Below are positions 23,071-33,950 of a DNA stretch of 64,000 nucleotides, one piece after another (the stretch's first letter is position 1; each line of letters begins with the position of its first letter). This DNA comes from Mallotus nudiflorus. Lineage: Eukaryota > Streptophyta > Magnoliopsida > Malpighiales > Euphorbiaceae. The translations under genes and the position numbers were made by a program. Below the pieces are notes generated by a model. That model was not told where the DNA came from and ran no database searches. It saw only the letters and a program-made list of their open reading frames with translations. The stretch lies in the NCBI GenBank assembly GCA_947683625.1, contig CANTUR010000069.1, forward strand, positions 4,898,001-4,962,000, written 5' to 3'.

Positions 23071-24862
23071 TTACAAATTTTAGTTCAGTTAGGTTGAGGA
23101 TTAAAACTATTCAATTCAATACAATTTTAATATCAGTTTAGCATTTTAGTTCAGTTCGATATTTTTTTTATGTCTTATGCTTAGCCCTATATTAGGCAAG
23201 TTATGTTTGCTTAGTGGATGCATGGTATATATGCTTAGTTAAGACTTTTTTGGTTTAGTTTTATATAACAATTGATAACCGATAATAGTTACAAATAGTT
23301 GATAACTGATAACATGAATTATTCGATAAAATTTTATTAATTATTATTATTATTACGTAAAAATGATTATTGAAGGTATAGTTTATATATTTTCTAGATT
23401 TTTTTGTTATGTAAATTATTAAAAAATTAATTAGTAATAAATAATAATTTATTATTTTTAAATTTATGTATTATTAAAATTATTAATAGAAATTATTTAA
23501 AATGAGTTTTAAAATATAAATCATACTCATACAAATGTTTTAAAAAATATAGATATATAAATATTATGATCATTTAAATTATTACTTTTAATTTAAAATA
23601 ATATTTAGGTTATTACAAATAATAAAAATTAGTTATATTCATTCAATTTAAAATGTTATTTTTTATTAATATTTTTTTAATAAAGACAAAATAGTTCAAA
23701 TAAAAAAAATCAAATAATCTTTTAACTAATAAGAATAGAAATCAATCAAATTTATAACTGTTCTGTATATAAATAAATAATAGCTATTGATATTAAAATT
23801 TTACTAAACACTTAAATTTTTTAATTAAAAAAAAATTTCTATCTTCTATAATTAATTCACTTCTTTAATCTTGTGCGATAGATTTTAATTGTGAATTAAT
23901 CTCTTAAGAGTTGATATATTTTAAAATATTTTTATTAATTCGGGTGGAGGTGGGGTAATAGCATGCAACAAAAAAACATTATTTGTTAAAAAGAATAAAA
24001 AACTTTAATTTTTTTTTTATTTTGATGTGTATTTTGTAAATAATATTTTTTACTTATTTTTCTACATTAATAATTTACATATTAAATTCAGAAAAATGTA
24101 TAAATTGATTTAAATTTCTTATGATGGTTTTATTATTTCTATTTTTATTTATAATTTTTATTTTTTATTGTGTACATTTTTATTAATTTTCTTGTCAATT
24201 CTTATGAAGCTGCTAATAAATTGAACCTACTAGTATTAGTAAATATGATTTTAAAATTTAATAGATAATATATTTTTCAAATAATCAACATATATGTCTT
24301 CATGATCTATAAATTAATTATTAGAAGCAATTTTAATTTTTAATTTTAGTTTTTGTTATATTGATTGTGTTGCATGAAATTTATACAATTTTTTTTGTGT
24401 ATTAGTAAAAATATATTATGTGTTTTATTTTTATGCAAATTTTAATAATTTTTCTAATTATATAATTTTTTAAATTAATTTTGTTACTTATAAAAATTTA
24501 ATAATACAATAATTTATTTATTTTAATTATTTCATATAAATTTTCTTAATTACATTAGTATATTTTTAAAATAATTTTACATTAATAGATTTTTTATTTT
24601 TTAGTTTACCAAATTAGATTAATAATTTAATATTACATATGTAACTGTGATCTCTTTCTTTAATAGTTATATCAGCAACTAATATATTAACGTTACTTTT
24701 ACTTCAATTCAAATATACTTTTTGTCATAAAAAAAAACAACACTTATATAAAATAAATCTAATAATTTAACATAATAATACATGTAAATTATAAATAAAA
24801 TTATAAATATTAAAGATAACGTGGAACCACATTATATGGTGGGATCATTTATTGAATAACAC
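23071..24862. other. AT-rich spacer
   Basis: Extremely AT-rich with long A and T runs and no ORF, LTR edge or repeat I can support. A short repeat of TTAGTTCAGTT words occurs at 23082-23160. Confidence 0.6.
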
Positions 24863-25034
24863 ATGTTTGTCGGCACTGACAGTGGTGTATTATTCATTCA
24901 GAAAGCCCATGTTGATGCTCAGATAATTGTTGAACGTGAACTCTTTTGTCACAATAATTCAATTCCTCATACATCAACGCCAATGTCAGATAATTTATTA
25001 GCGTCACAGGTGCATAGTTTGTACTCATTTTTAA
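24863..25034 (+). other. Possible exon or gene fragment in AT-rich spacer
   Basis: An island of normal base composition inside very AT-rich DNA. The plus frame begins MFVGTDSGVLFIQKAHVDAQ and continues NNSIPHTSTPMSDNLLASQ. A possible splice donor (ACAG-GTGCAT) lies at 25006-25015. I do not recognise the product. The frame runs on into the MITE at 25044 and stops there, so its natural end was destroyed or never existed. It may be chance. Confidence 0.2.
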
Positions 25035-25043
25035 TTAATATTT

Positions 25044-25571
25044 GGGATAAATTATAATTTTAATTCTTGTAATTTTATCTTTTAATAAAATCAGTTTTCT
25101 GATTTTTTTAACATTTAAATACCATATGTTACATATTTTTTTACACTTTAATATCTTTTAAACTCAAATTATTATCATTTTATAAGAAAAAAAATATAAT
25201 ATTAAATTTTAATGATAATATTTTATATATAATTTATGATCAATATAATTAATTGATTATTTTTTAAAAAATAGTGTAAATTTATTTTAAAAATTATTTT
25301 TTATTTATAATTAAATTAAAAATACATCTAAATTTAATTTTTTATAAGTTTATTATAATCAGTTGAATAATATATTACTCATTATATGAATTTAACGTTG
25401 AAAATGCATATTATTTTTACATTAAAGCATACATTTTAAACAATATTATTTGTTAGAAAGGTATTAAAGTGTAAAAAAAAACGTGACACATGGAGTAATT
25501 AAATGTCAAAAAAAAAAAGGACTGATTTTGCCAAAAGGTAAAACTAGAAGAACTAAAATTATACTTATCCC
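25044..25571. mobile_element. Mutator-type MITE with 9-bp target duplication
   Basis: Terminal inverted repeats of about 110 bp: left begins GGGATAAATTATAATTTTAA (25044), right reads in reverse GGGATAAGTATAATTTTAGT (ending 25571). Shared inner words include AAAATCAGT, ACATTTAA and TTACACTTTAATA. The element is 528 bp, has no ORF, and is flanked by identical 9-bp copies TTAATATTT at 25035-25043 and 25572-25580. Nine-bp duplications are the Mutator-superfamily rule, so this is best read as a non-autonomous MULE. Confidence 0.85.
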
Positions 25572-25857
25572 TTAATATTTAACTAGTTTTACTACTTAAA
25601 AATTGATTATTTGGTTAGAAATAGTTAAAATGTGTTGATTTAGGATTTTTTTGGTTATTCATCAATTTTGCATAATTTGTATAGATTAGGTTTAGTTTTA
25701 TATTTGATTTTAAGTTAAATTTAATTTGGTAATGTTATTAGATGCATTTAAAGTGTTTTTGTGTTTATATTTAGATATTGGAAAGCCAATATTCGAGTAG
25801 CAAGTAAATGAGGGTCAAAATAGTTGATTTTGAGCAAGGAAAGTGAAACTAAGAAGA

Positions 25858-26012
25858 TCGCACGACTGTGCAGTGGAGTGACATAGCCATGTGGAGGTGC
25901 TTGAATGGTAGGAAAATTTGAAGAAATAACCGCACAATTGTGTGGTTGTATCACACATTCGTGCGGTATGGGTTGAACATATAGGAAGATTTGAGTGAAG
26001 GATCGCACAACC
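25858..26012. repeat. Cluster of GCAC...GTGC palindromic words
   Basis: CGCACGACTGTGCAG (25859), ACCGCACAATTGTGTGGT (25930-25947, palindrome with one mismatch), CACACATTCGTGCGGT (25952-25967) and CGCACAACCATGCAC (26003-26017) lie within 160 bp. Similar words are common in gypsy LTRs. Confidence 0.6.
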
Positions 26013-26142
26013 ATGCACCTGCTTCGGGCAGCTATGAACCCCTTATTGTAAGAATTCTGAATGTCACATCTTTAGTTTTTTGGCTATAATTTGAGCTATA
26101 ATAAAGGTCAAAATGATATGATTCAAAGTATTTTAGAAAGGT

Positions 26143-26640
26143 AAGAGATAATGTTACAACTTTTATAAAGACATAATGACCTAATTCAGTAATCTTTTAG
26201 TACTGAAATTCCATTATAGTTATGCTATTGATGAAGGGTTGTAAAAGTATCCTAATTCCATTGGGATTTTGATTCCTTTAAAGACTAATCGAATTGTAAA
26301 AACTAATAAGGACACAATTTGGCTGTAAAAAAGACAATTAGATGTGAGAGAAGGAGGATCATCATATTAACCTTTATAATTAATGACCTTAAAGAGATAA
26401 TGTTACAACTTTCATAAAGATATAATGACCTAATTTAGTCATCTTTTAGTACTGAAATTCCATTGTAGTTATGCTATTGATAAAGGGTTGTACAAGTATC
26501 CTAATTCCATTAGGATTTTGATTCCTTTAAAGACTAATCCAATTGTAAAAACTAATAAGGACACATTTTGGCTGTATAAAGGACAATTAGATGTGAGAGA
26601 AGGAGGATCATCATATTGACTTTTATAATTAATGGCCATA
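26143..26640 (+). repeat. 249-bp tandem duplication
   Basis: 26143-26391 and 26392-26640 are direct copies, nearly identical over their whole length (AAGAGATAATGTTACAACTT ... GAAGGAGGATCATCATATT). Differences are scattered single bases. They sit inside the presumed Athila LTR. Confidence 0.95.
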
Positions 26641-26914
26641 AAAAGTTCTTTTCATCATTAGAAGGCATAATTGTAAGAATTCAAGTAAGGGCAATTTTAG
26701 CATTCAAAGGAGCTGTTTAATATAGAAAATTAGGGAATTTCACTCTTTTCTTAATTCTTATAATATTTGCTATATTTTCTTTCTTTTGTGTTCTTATTTT
26801 CATAAACATTATGGGCCAGATTTTCTTTATGTACTAGGAATGATTTTAGTTGCTTTCGAGATGTATTAATTAACTCTTTTTGCTTAATCAAAATTTGATT
26901 TCTTACATATGGAT

Positions 26915-26994
26915 TTTAAATTTGTACTTAATGATATTCAATGTGAGGTGAGAGTTTAAATTTGTGCTTAATGATATTCAATATGAGGTGAGAG
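26915..26994 (+). repeat. Two tandem 40-bp units
   Basis: TTTAAATTTGT-CTTAATGAT ATTCAAT-TGAGGTGAGAG occurs at 26915-26954 and 26955-26994 with two mismatches, just before the Athila gag. Confidence 0.9.
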
Positions 26995-27059
26995 TCCATG
27001 AGTTTAGACTAGCAATTAAATTAATCCAATTATCTTTTAATTTATAGCTAAAATTAATT

Positions 27060-28140
27060 CTTTCTATAAAAAGGATTATAAGAATTTATATGAAAGTTGG
27101 GAAAGGTTTAAGGATTTACAATGGCAATGCCCTTTACAACTCATTCCATTATAGGATTTGGTGCAATCTTTCTACAAAGGGTTTAGTCCTATGTTAAGGC
27201 ACAATATTGATTTAGCACATGAATATTCAATGTGGAATAACGCGCTTAAGTTATTAGACTTATTTGAAGAAGTGGAAATAACATAAAAAAAAATGTAGAG
27301 TCATGAGAGACTTTATCATTAAGAAAGAATGAGATGTTAAAGTTAGATGGAGTGACTTCAATATATGCAAAATTATATGCATTGTAAGAGGAAATTAAAG
27401 GAATGAGAGCTAATGTTATATCCACATCAATGTCATTATGTGAGCTGTGCTAAGAAAATCATACAACCAATGATTGCACCCTTATAAAAACATGCAAAAT
27501 GCTAATTATATACAAGGAAATGGTAATGTTTATGGCAACACTTACAACCTATCATAAATAAATCATCTTAATTTTTCTTGGAGAAATCAAAGAAAGCAAA
27601 ATCAAGACCCCAATTTCCATTAGGTTTTAAAAATCTTAATTTTCAAGCTCTACATTAAAACTCATCTTGAGAAAAGGGTTAATCAATAGAGAGCAAATTA
27701 GATAAACTTGTGAAAATGATGGGAAAAAGGATGAATATACAAGAAGAAGCCACTCAAAAAATAGAGGTTATGATTGATCAAATCCATAAAGATTTTAAAT
27801 TAATGTTAAAAAATCACTCTTTATCTATACATAATCTTGAAGTACAAATGGGCTAATTAGCTAATGTATTGTCTTCACATGGATATGACAATTTACCAAG
27901 CAATACGGGGACCAACCTTGAGGAGCAAGTTAAGGCCATAACTTGAAGGAATGGAAATAAGTTGGGAGGTCCCAAGGAGTATGTAATTAAGAAATATAAG
28001 GAAGTACAAAGTGATTAGGACACTAATGTAGTAATCCAACAAGGAGAGGAAAAGGAGTATAATTTTACCCAGAGTAAGGAGGGAGAATCAAAGAGATTAG
28101 AAGTAGATTCTAATAAGGAAAATAAAGGCAAGATGTAATC
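27060..28140 (+). pseudogene. Athila-like Ty3/gypsy gag
   Basis: Reads LYESWERFKDLQWQCP at about 27088, then DLVQSFYKGFSPMLRHNID and LFEEV, the Athila-type gag core. Near 27435-27485 a knuckle-like ELC-ENHTTNDCTLIK follows, with a stop at the second cysteine-side position. After 27690 it reads KLDKLVKMMGKRMN and a charged linker to 28140. Gag would build the particle. Stops and frameshifts are frequent (for example TAA after EVEIT near 27282). It stands between the presumed LTR and the protease-RT region in the usual order. Confidence 0.8.
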
Positions 28141-28199
28141 CAAATTCCATAAAGGGAATATGAAGCCATATGTTCCACACTAGGGCCTTTGTCTTAAAG

Positions 28200-28868
28200 A
28201 ATAAGGAATAAGGAGAAAGACATGGAAAGAAATAAATTCTTTAAAATGATTAGAAAGGTATACATTAATGTTCCATTTGTAAGGATGCTAGCACATATAC
28301 CTAAGTATGCCAAGTTTCTTAAAGACCTAATCTTAAATATAAAAATATTAGAAGAGTTTAATATTGTCACACTCAATAAGGAATGTAGTGCTTAATCACC
28401 AATAAACTACCACTCAAGCATAGACACCCATGAAGTCTCACTATTCCATGCACTATTAAAAGCTTGCAATTTCAAAAGGCCTTATGTGATTAAAGAGCTT
28501 TAATAAATCTCACGTTATTGTCAATTTTCAAGAAATTAGGTCTAAAAGCAATAAAGACAAATATTGATTTGCAATTAATGGAATGCTCAATTAAAAAGCT
28601 AATTAGAATTATTAAAGATGTGTTTATAAAGGCATGTATGTTCATATTTTTTGTTGATTTTGTTGTATTAGATTTTGAGAAGGATGAGGATGTGCCATTA
28701 ATTTTAGGAATGCCTTTCTTATACACCACTAAGGCACAACTTTATGTTTATAAGGGTACCATCACTTTGAGAGTAGGAGATAAGAAGCGCATATTTGATT
28801 TAAATAAAGCCTATAACCAGCCCTTTAATATGGATTATTGCTTGAATGTGGATTTGGTGGATGTATAG
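28200..28868 (+). pseudogene. Athila-like protease region
   Basis: Starts with a block reading VYINVPFVRMLAHIPKYAKF and LKDLILNIKILEEF in the frame near 28258-28345, the segment usually ahead of Athila protease. The protease core is blurred: the D(L/T)GAS active site is not readable near 28500. The open frame at 28518-28868 gives IFKKLGLKAIK, FFVDFVVLDFEKDEDVPLIL and GMPFL, the C-terminal half of the gypsy protease fold, then TLRVGDKKRIFDLNK. The acting enzyme would be non-functional because the catalytic segment is lost. RT follows after about 40 bases. Confidence 0.75.
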
Positions 28869-28910
28869 GTTGATAAGGATATGCAATATAATATGTAAAT
28901 ATTTAAAGAC

Positions 28911-30540
28911 ATGATTGAATTGGAGAAGTGTTTTGAAGTAGACATAGCAAATGATCATAAGGAACTTATAACTCTTTACCAATTTGAGGCATTAATAAAG
29001 AATTCTCAACCCATACCACTATCCATTATCATTCCCCTAACCTTTGAACTTAAACACTTACCATCCCACCTTATATACACTTTCCTTAGTGAAACTAAAA
29101 CTCTACCTATAATCATATCTCAAAGTTGACTCATGAAAAAGAACTATTGCTTATATAGATGCTTAAGAGGTGCATTAAGGCAATTGGGTAGCAATTTTCT
29201 AATATTAGAGGCATTAGTCCATCATATTACATACATAAGATTTTAATAGAGGAATGGCATAAAACTACCATCGAATGTCAAAGATAGTTAAATCCTAACA
29301 TGAAAGAGGTAGTAAAGAAATAGATAGTAAAGTTGTTAGATGCATGAATTATTTACCCAATTTCATATTATTCTTGGGTATGTCCTATCTAATATATACC
29401 AAAGAAAGGGGGAATGACCATTATAGAGAATTAAGAAGGAGAACTTATACTAAATAGAGTGGTTAGTGGATGGCGAGTATGCATTGATTATAGAAAGCTC
29501 ACTAATGCCATAAGAAAATATCATTTTCCTTTGCTATTCATTGATCAAATTCTAGAGAGGATCATAACACACACTTTTTATTATTTCTTGGAAAGATATT
29601 CAGGTTATAATAGATCACCATAGCATCTTAAGACTAAGAAAAGACTACATTCACATAACCTTATAGCACTTATGTAAATAGATTAATGCCGTTTGGTCTA
29701 TGTAATGTACCCACCACTTTTCAAAATTGTATAATGGAAATATTTTAAAATTTAATGGAGGACATAATGGAAATTTTCATGGATAATTTTTCCATCTTTG
29801 GAGACTCTTTTAAGGGATGTTTGTATAACTTAGAAAGGGTACTAGCAAGATGTGAGGAGACCAACCTTATGCTCAATTGGGAAATCTGTCACTTCATGGT
29901 AGATGAAGGCATAGTCTTAGGACATAAAATTTCAGTAAAGGGCATGGAAGTTGATTGAGCAAAGATTGAGGTGATTGATAATATCGCTTATCCAACAATA
30001 TAAAGGGAGTTAGAAGTTTCCTTGGTCACGTCGGTTTCTATAGGCATTTTATCAAGGGCTCTTCTAAAATTGCTAAATATTTATCTCATTTATTAGAAAA
30101 AAATATGCCTTTTAAGTTCACTAATGAATTTAAAATTGCTTTTGATAGGTTAAAAGAGGCATTGATATCATTTAAGCTAATTTATGATGTAAGTGAGTAA
30201 CCATTTGGACCTATATTAAGACAATGTAAAGACAACAAATTGTGTGTGATTTACTATGCAAGCAAAACTTTTTCAAAAGCTCAGCTCAGTTATACGAGCA
30301 CAAAAAAAGAGATGCCAGTTGTTTTATTTGCTTTCGACAAGTTGAGATTATATCTACTTGGGTCAAAAGTAGTTATCTTCATAGACCATCAATTATCAAG
30401 TACTTGCATACCAAAAAGGATTCCAAATTAAGGTTAGTTATATGGGTGTTATTACTACAATGTTTAACATTATCATTAAATACAAAAATGGATCCAAAAC
30501 CTTATGATAGATCTTCTAGATACATCCATCAATGATACTT
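28911..30540 (+). pseudogene. Athila-like RT-RNase H
   Basis: N-terminal linker LTFELKHLPSHLIYTFLSE at 29038, then MKEVVKK, LLDA-IIYPIS, VCPI and GWRVCIDYRKL at 29468. LMPFGL-like words near 29685 mark the palm. The catalytic block at 29776-29787 is FMDN, where FMDD is normal, within IFGDSFKGCLYNLERVL. Next come ARCEETNLMLNWEICHFMV and GIVLGHKIS. RNase H starts near 30240 (VIYYASKTFSKAQLSYTSTKKE, read with the following FAFDKLRLYLLGSKV). Frameshifts separate the blocks at about 29590, 29960 and 30380. The copy can no longer polymerise DNA. Confidence 0.85.
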
Positions 30541-30679
30541 TTTTTGTTGAATTCTTATCAATGCTTTAATAAGAAGGACTACCATGGGTTGGTGATTTAG
30601 TAAATTTCCTATTAAGTAGGCATATTCCAAAGGACTATGCTTATCAACAATGTAAAAAGCTCATGCATGATGCTAAAAG

Positions 30680-31860
30680 CTATATTTAGGATGACCCTTT
30701 TATGTGGAAATTATGCAATGATGGCATGGTATGCAAATGTGTGCTCAAAGTAGATACTTATGACATCTTATATTATTGTCATGGCTCACCATATGGAGAA
30801 TATTATGGGCCTAACAAAACTATATCAAAGGTGTTGGAATGTGGATTCTATTGGCTAACAATATTTAAAGATGCATATGAATTCGTAAATGGTTGTGATG
30901 AATGCCAATGTAGTGGTGGGTTACCAAAACATGATGAGATGTTGCAAGCTGGAATTTTAGAAGTTGAGTTATTTGATGTGTCAGTAATCGATTTTATGGG
31001 ATTGTTTCCTTTTTTGGATAGGAATAGATTTATTTTAGTATGTGCAGATATGTGTCTAAATGGGTGAAAGCTTAAGCGTGTATAACTAATGATGCTAAAG
31101 TGGTGTGCAAGTTCCTAAAGAAAATTTTTGTAAGATTTGGCACACTTCGAGTAATCATTAATGATCGAGGAACTCACTTTTTCAATAAAAAATTTGAAGT
31201 ACTTATGAAACCTTTCAATATGAAGCACAAAGTTTCTACACCACATCATCCTCAAATAAATGGGCAAGTTAAAGTCAGTAGTAGAGAGCTAAAGAAGATT
31301 TTAGAGAAAACTGATAATACCTCACGTAAGGATTAGGCTCGAAAGTTAGATGAGGCATTATAGGCATAACCTTCAAAACATCAATTGTATTAACATATTA
31401 TAGAATGATGTTTGGTAAAACATGTCATTTACCTGTCAAACTTGAGCACAAAGCATATTAGGCAATAAAAAAAAATTAAACTTTAATTACAAGAAAGCAA
31501 GTGAAAGGCAATTACTTTAAATGAATGAATTATAGGAGATAAGAAATTAGGCTTATGAAAATACCAAACTTTACAAAGAAAAAATGAAATGATGACATGT
31601 GCCATGATTAAATCTAAATAATTTAAAGAAAGTGATATAGTCCTCTTATTCAATTCACATTTTCAATTATTTCCAAGAAAGCTCAAAATAATATGGTCTG
31701 GTCGGTTCATGGTGTCTAAGGTGTTTTGACATAAAGTTGTAGAAATTATGAAGAAATAATGAGGAGAATTTTACAGTCAATGGCCATTGTTTAAAGCTCT
31801 ATTATAAAGAAAATTTGACTCAGGATTTGAATGTAATACACTTGTAAGAACCACCTTTAA
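30680..31860 (+). pseudogene. Athila-like integrase
   Basis: The open frame 30702-31067 holds the zinc-binding part: the first histidine in YCHGSPYGEYYG is present, the second is Y, and CDECQ is intact, followed by ILEVELFDVSVIDFMG with the first catalytic aspartate. A second frame at 31100-31336 has INDRGTHFFNKKF with the second aspartate, then STPHHPQINGQVKVSSRELK, where the catalytic glutamate codon is AAA (31271-31273). Downstream words at 31600-31850 (KESDIVLLFNSHF, LKIIWSGRF, TVNGHCLKLYYKE) match the Athila C-terminal domain. Integrase would join cDNA to host DNA. Confidence 0.85.
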
Positions 31861-33950
31861 CAAAGTGATATCATATGTGGCTTTGCTTTAGTTTAGGATC
31901 GTGATAAACAAAGTACTTATTAGGAGATAAACCAATTATATTTTATCCTTTCTTTTATTTTTTTATTTTTCTTTAATACTTTGGCTATAAAAAAACAAAA
32001 CTATTAAAGACCTTAAGCAAAATTGTCACCATCCACAAAAGAATAACACAACTTAATTAATAATTCTTAGGGAAAAGCTTATTAAAACATTCAAAATTTA
32101 ATTTTTTGGGTAAATAACAACCTAATTACTAAACAAATAAGAGGTAAAACTCATTTTTCCAAAAACAAAAATGCAAAATTCCACCTTCAAAAATCACCAC
32201 AGAATACAATAAATTCAAGCCATAAAAAGCATAAAATCATGCAAATTTGATACTAATATTATCAAAATTTAAATAAATAATAAATTCATAATTAATGTTT
32301 AAGAGAACAAAATATTCCAAATTGAGCAAAGAAAATCAAAATTACCTAGTTTAGCTTTTCAAAAATAAGTTTTGAGATGAAATTGTTGAAATTTGCCTAA
32401 GGGAAATAGTTAAGAATTGTTTGATTGAATTATGGAGGATGACAAATCGGTTAATGGACCAACTCCTATTGAGAATAGAGTAGCCTTAGAGGCTAATGGT
32501 TAATGAGGAAGAGTGATGATTGTCATATGTGCTACAGATTGGGCACATTAACCAAGGATCATGTTGGGGTTGTGAGGCAATACAATAACGCTCACATGAG
32601 GCATTATACGGTAGTTAGACTGAGAGTGGGATTGCATGCTCTCTACTTACTGGTGATAGTGCTATATTGTATAATGGAGCAACCTTGTAATGATGTTTGA
32701 GTTTAATGAAGAGCGAGGCAGTAACCTCGATGTGCGCTGTAAAGGAAAGTGAGGGAGAGAAGAAAAGGCTTGGGGATAAAGCTAATGATAGCTTGTGGTT
32801 TGGCAATGGTGGCCTATAGAAAAGAGCTAGTAATTGTTGGTAATGGTGATGGCATTCTGGTGGCTTGGATGATTTAGGTGGGAAGAAAATGAGGGAGAGA
32901 ATAAGAGAAGAAAAAAAAAAGGAAAAGAAGAGGATTGGGGAAAATTAAAATTTAAGGTTTTATCATATGGGTTTTGAGAGAAGTTGAAGGAATTAAAGTG
33001 GGTGTGAAAGATTTAAGTAATTAATTAGTTAGATATTTGAAATTTGAAGAGAATTAGAGGATATAGATGAAGATTGAAAAGAGTTTGGTGAAAAAATATT
33101 GGATTTTTCTTGAGAAATTAAAGAATTTAATGGGTAATTAATTGGTTGAGAATGGAATGATGTATTTTCATTAATTACCATAAAATTTCAATTTCTTACC
33201 AAAGATGATGAAGAATTTGGTTGAGAGCTTAAAGAAGAGCATGAAAATTCATAATATTTTTTAGCCCATTTTTGTTGCTCTTTTAAGTATTGATGGTGTC
33301 TGTATTGGGTTACCTTCGATAATATTTTTCATCTCCCTGTTGCTTATAAATTGGGTCGAGTACTCTCTAATAGCATTCTTCAAATTCACTAAACTTCACT
33401 TTAGTTTTTAACATGAGTATAGAGAATAGTGAAAATAAAGAAAGCAAAATGAGTGAATGAGCATTTATGCGCTTATATACATATAAATTAGCCTTGATTT
33501 TGACCCAAACTAATTACATATAGGGGGTATTGTATAGGCTCATATGTGAATTTTTGGTTAAAATATATTAAGGCCCATTAGTGATTACACAATTTTAATT
33601 AAATTTTAAAGCCCAAAAATAATTAAAGCTTGACCCATCAATGGCTTGGTGACAAAGGTAAATGGTTCTAGAGAGAATGACTATTAAATAGCTTGGGAAA
33701 GTAAATCACGAACTGAAGGTTATGAGAATTAATTTCTTCAAACACATAATGACCTTTAAAAAGAAATTTAATTGGGGAATTAATTTATGTGATAATAAAT
33801 ACTTGCCAATCATCAAGGATAAAGGATTATCAATTAAACAACCAATCATCAACACCAATTATCAATCAATCAACAATGAAACGTAACTTTTAGTTTTAGG
33901 ACAATTTCTTTTTTTTTTTTTTTTATGTATTTCATGTTTTCATAGCTATT
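31861..33950. other. Unassigned segment, possible LTR-like pieces
   Basis: No gene recognised. 32740-32950 is purine-rich. On the minus strand, a TATA-like TATGTATATAAGCGC lies at 33473-33487 followed by a TC-rich stretch, which could be an LTR promoter. The frames at 32503-32806 show no family features. An Athila env-like ORF or 3' LTR should lie here if the element were complete, but I cannot identify either. Confidence 0.35.

Larger units (their letters stand above)
25633..27000 (+). repeat. Probable Athila-like LTR and leader, boundaries unsure
   Basis: Precedes the Athila-like gag. Content fits a gypsy LTR: GTTTAGTTTTATATTTGATT, GTGTTTATATTTAGATATTGG, palindromic GCACAATTGTG words at 25860-26010, then a T/C-rich R region around 26740-26800. 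I cannot see a matching 3' LTR or a primer site, so the ends are guesses. The minus-strand frames at 25748-26018 are not genes. Confidence 0.4.

Noticed and set aside
25748..26018. Two minus-strand frames of 88 and 67 codons
   Set aside because: They overlap each other in different frames and lie in the presumed Athila LTR over palindromic words.
32503..32806. Opposed frames of 65 and 63 codons
   Set aside because: Overlapping on opposite strands, no conserved motif, partly purine-rich.
33290..33440. Minus-strand words resembling a MuDR transposase N-terminus (EFEEC, NAIREY)
   Set aside because: Split over two frames, very short, and lying just downstream of a TATA-like motif; too weak to call.
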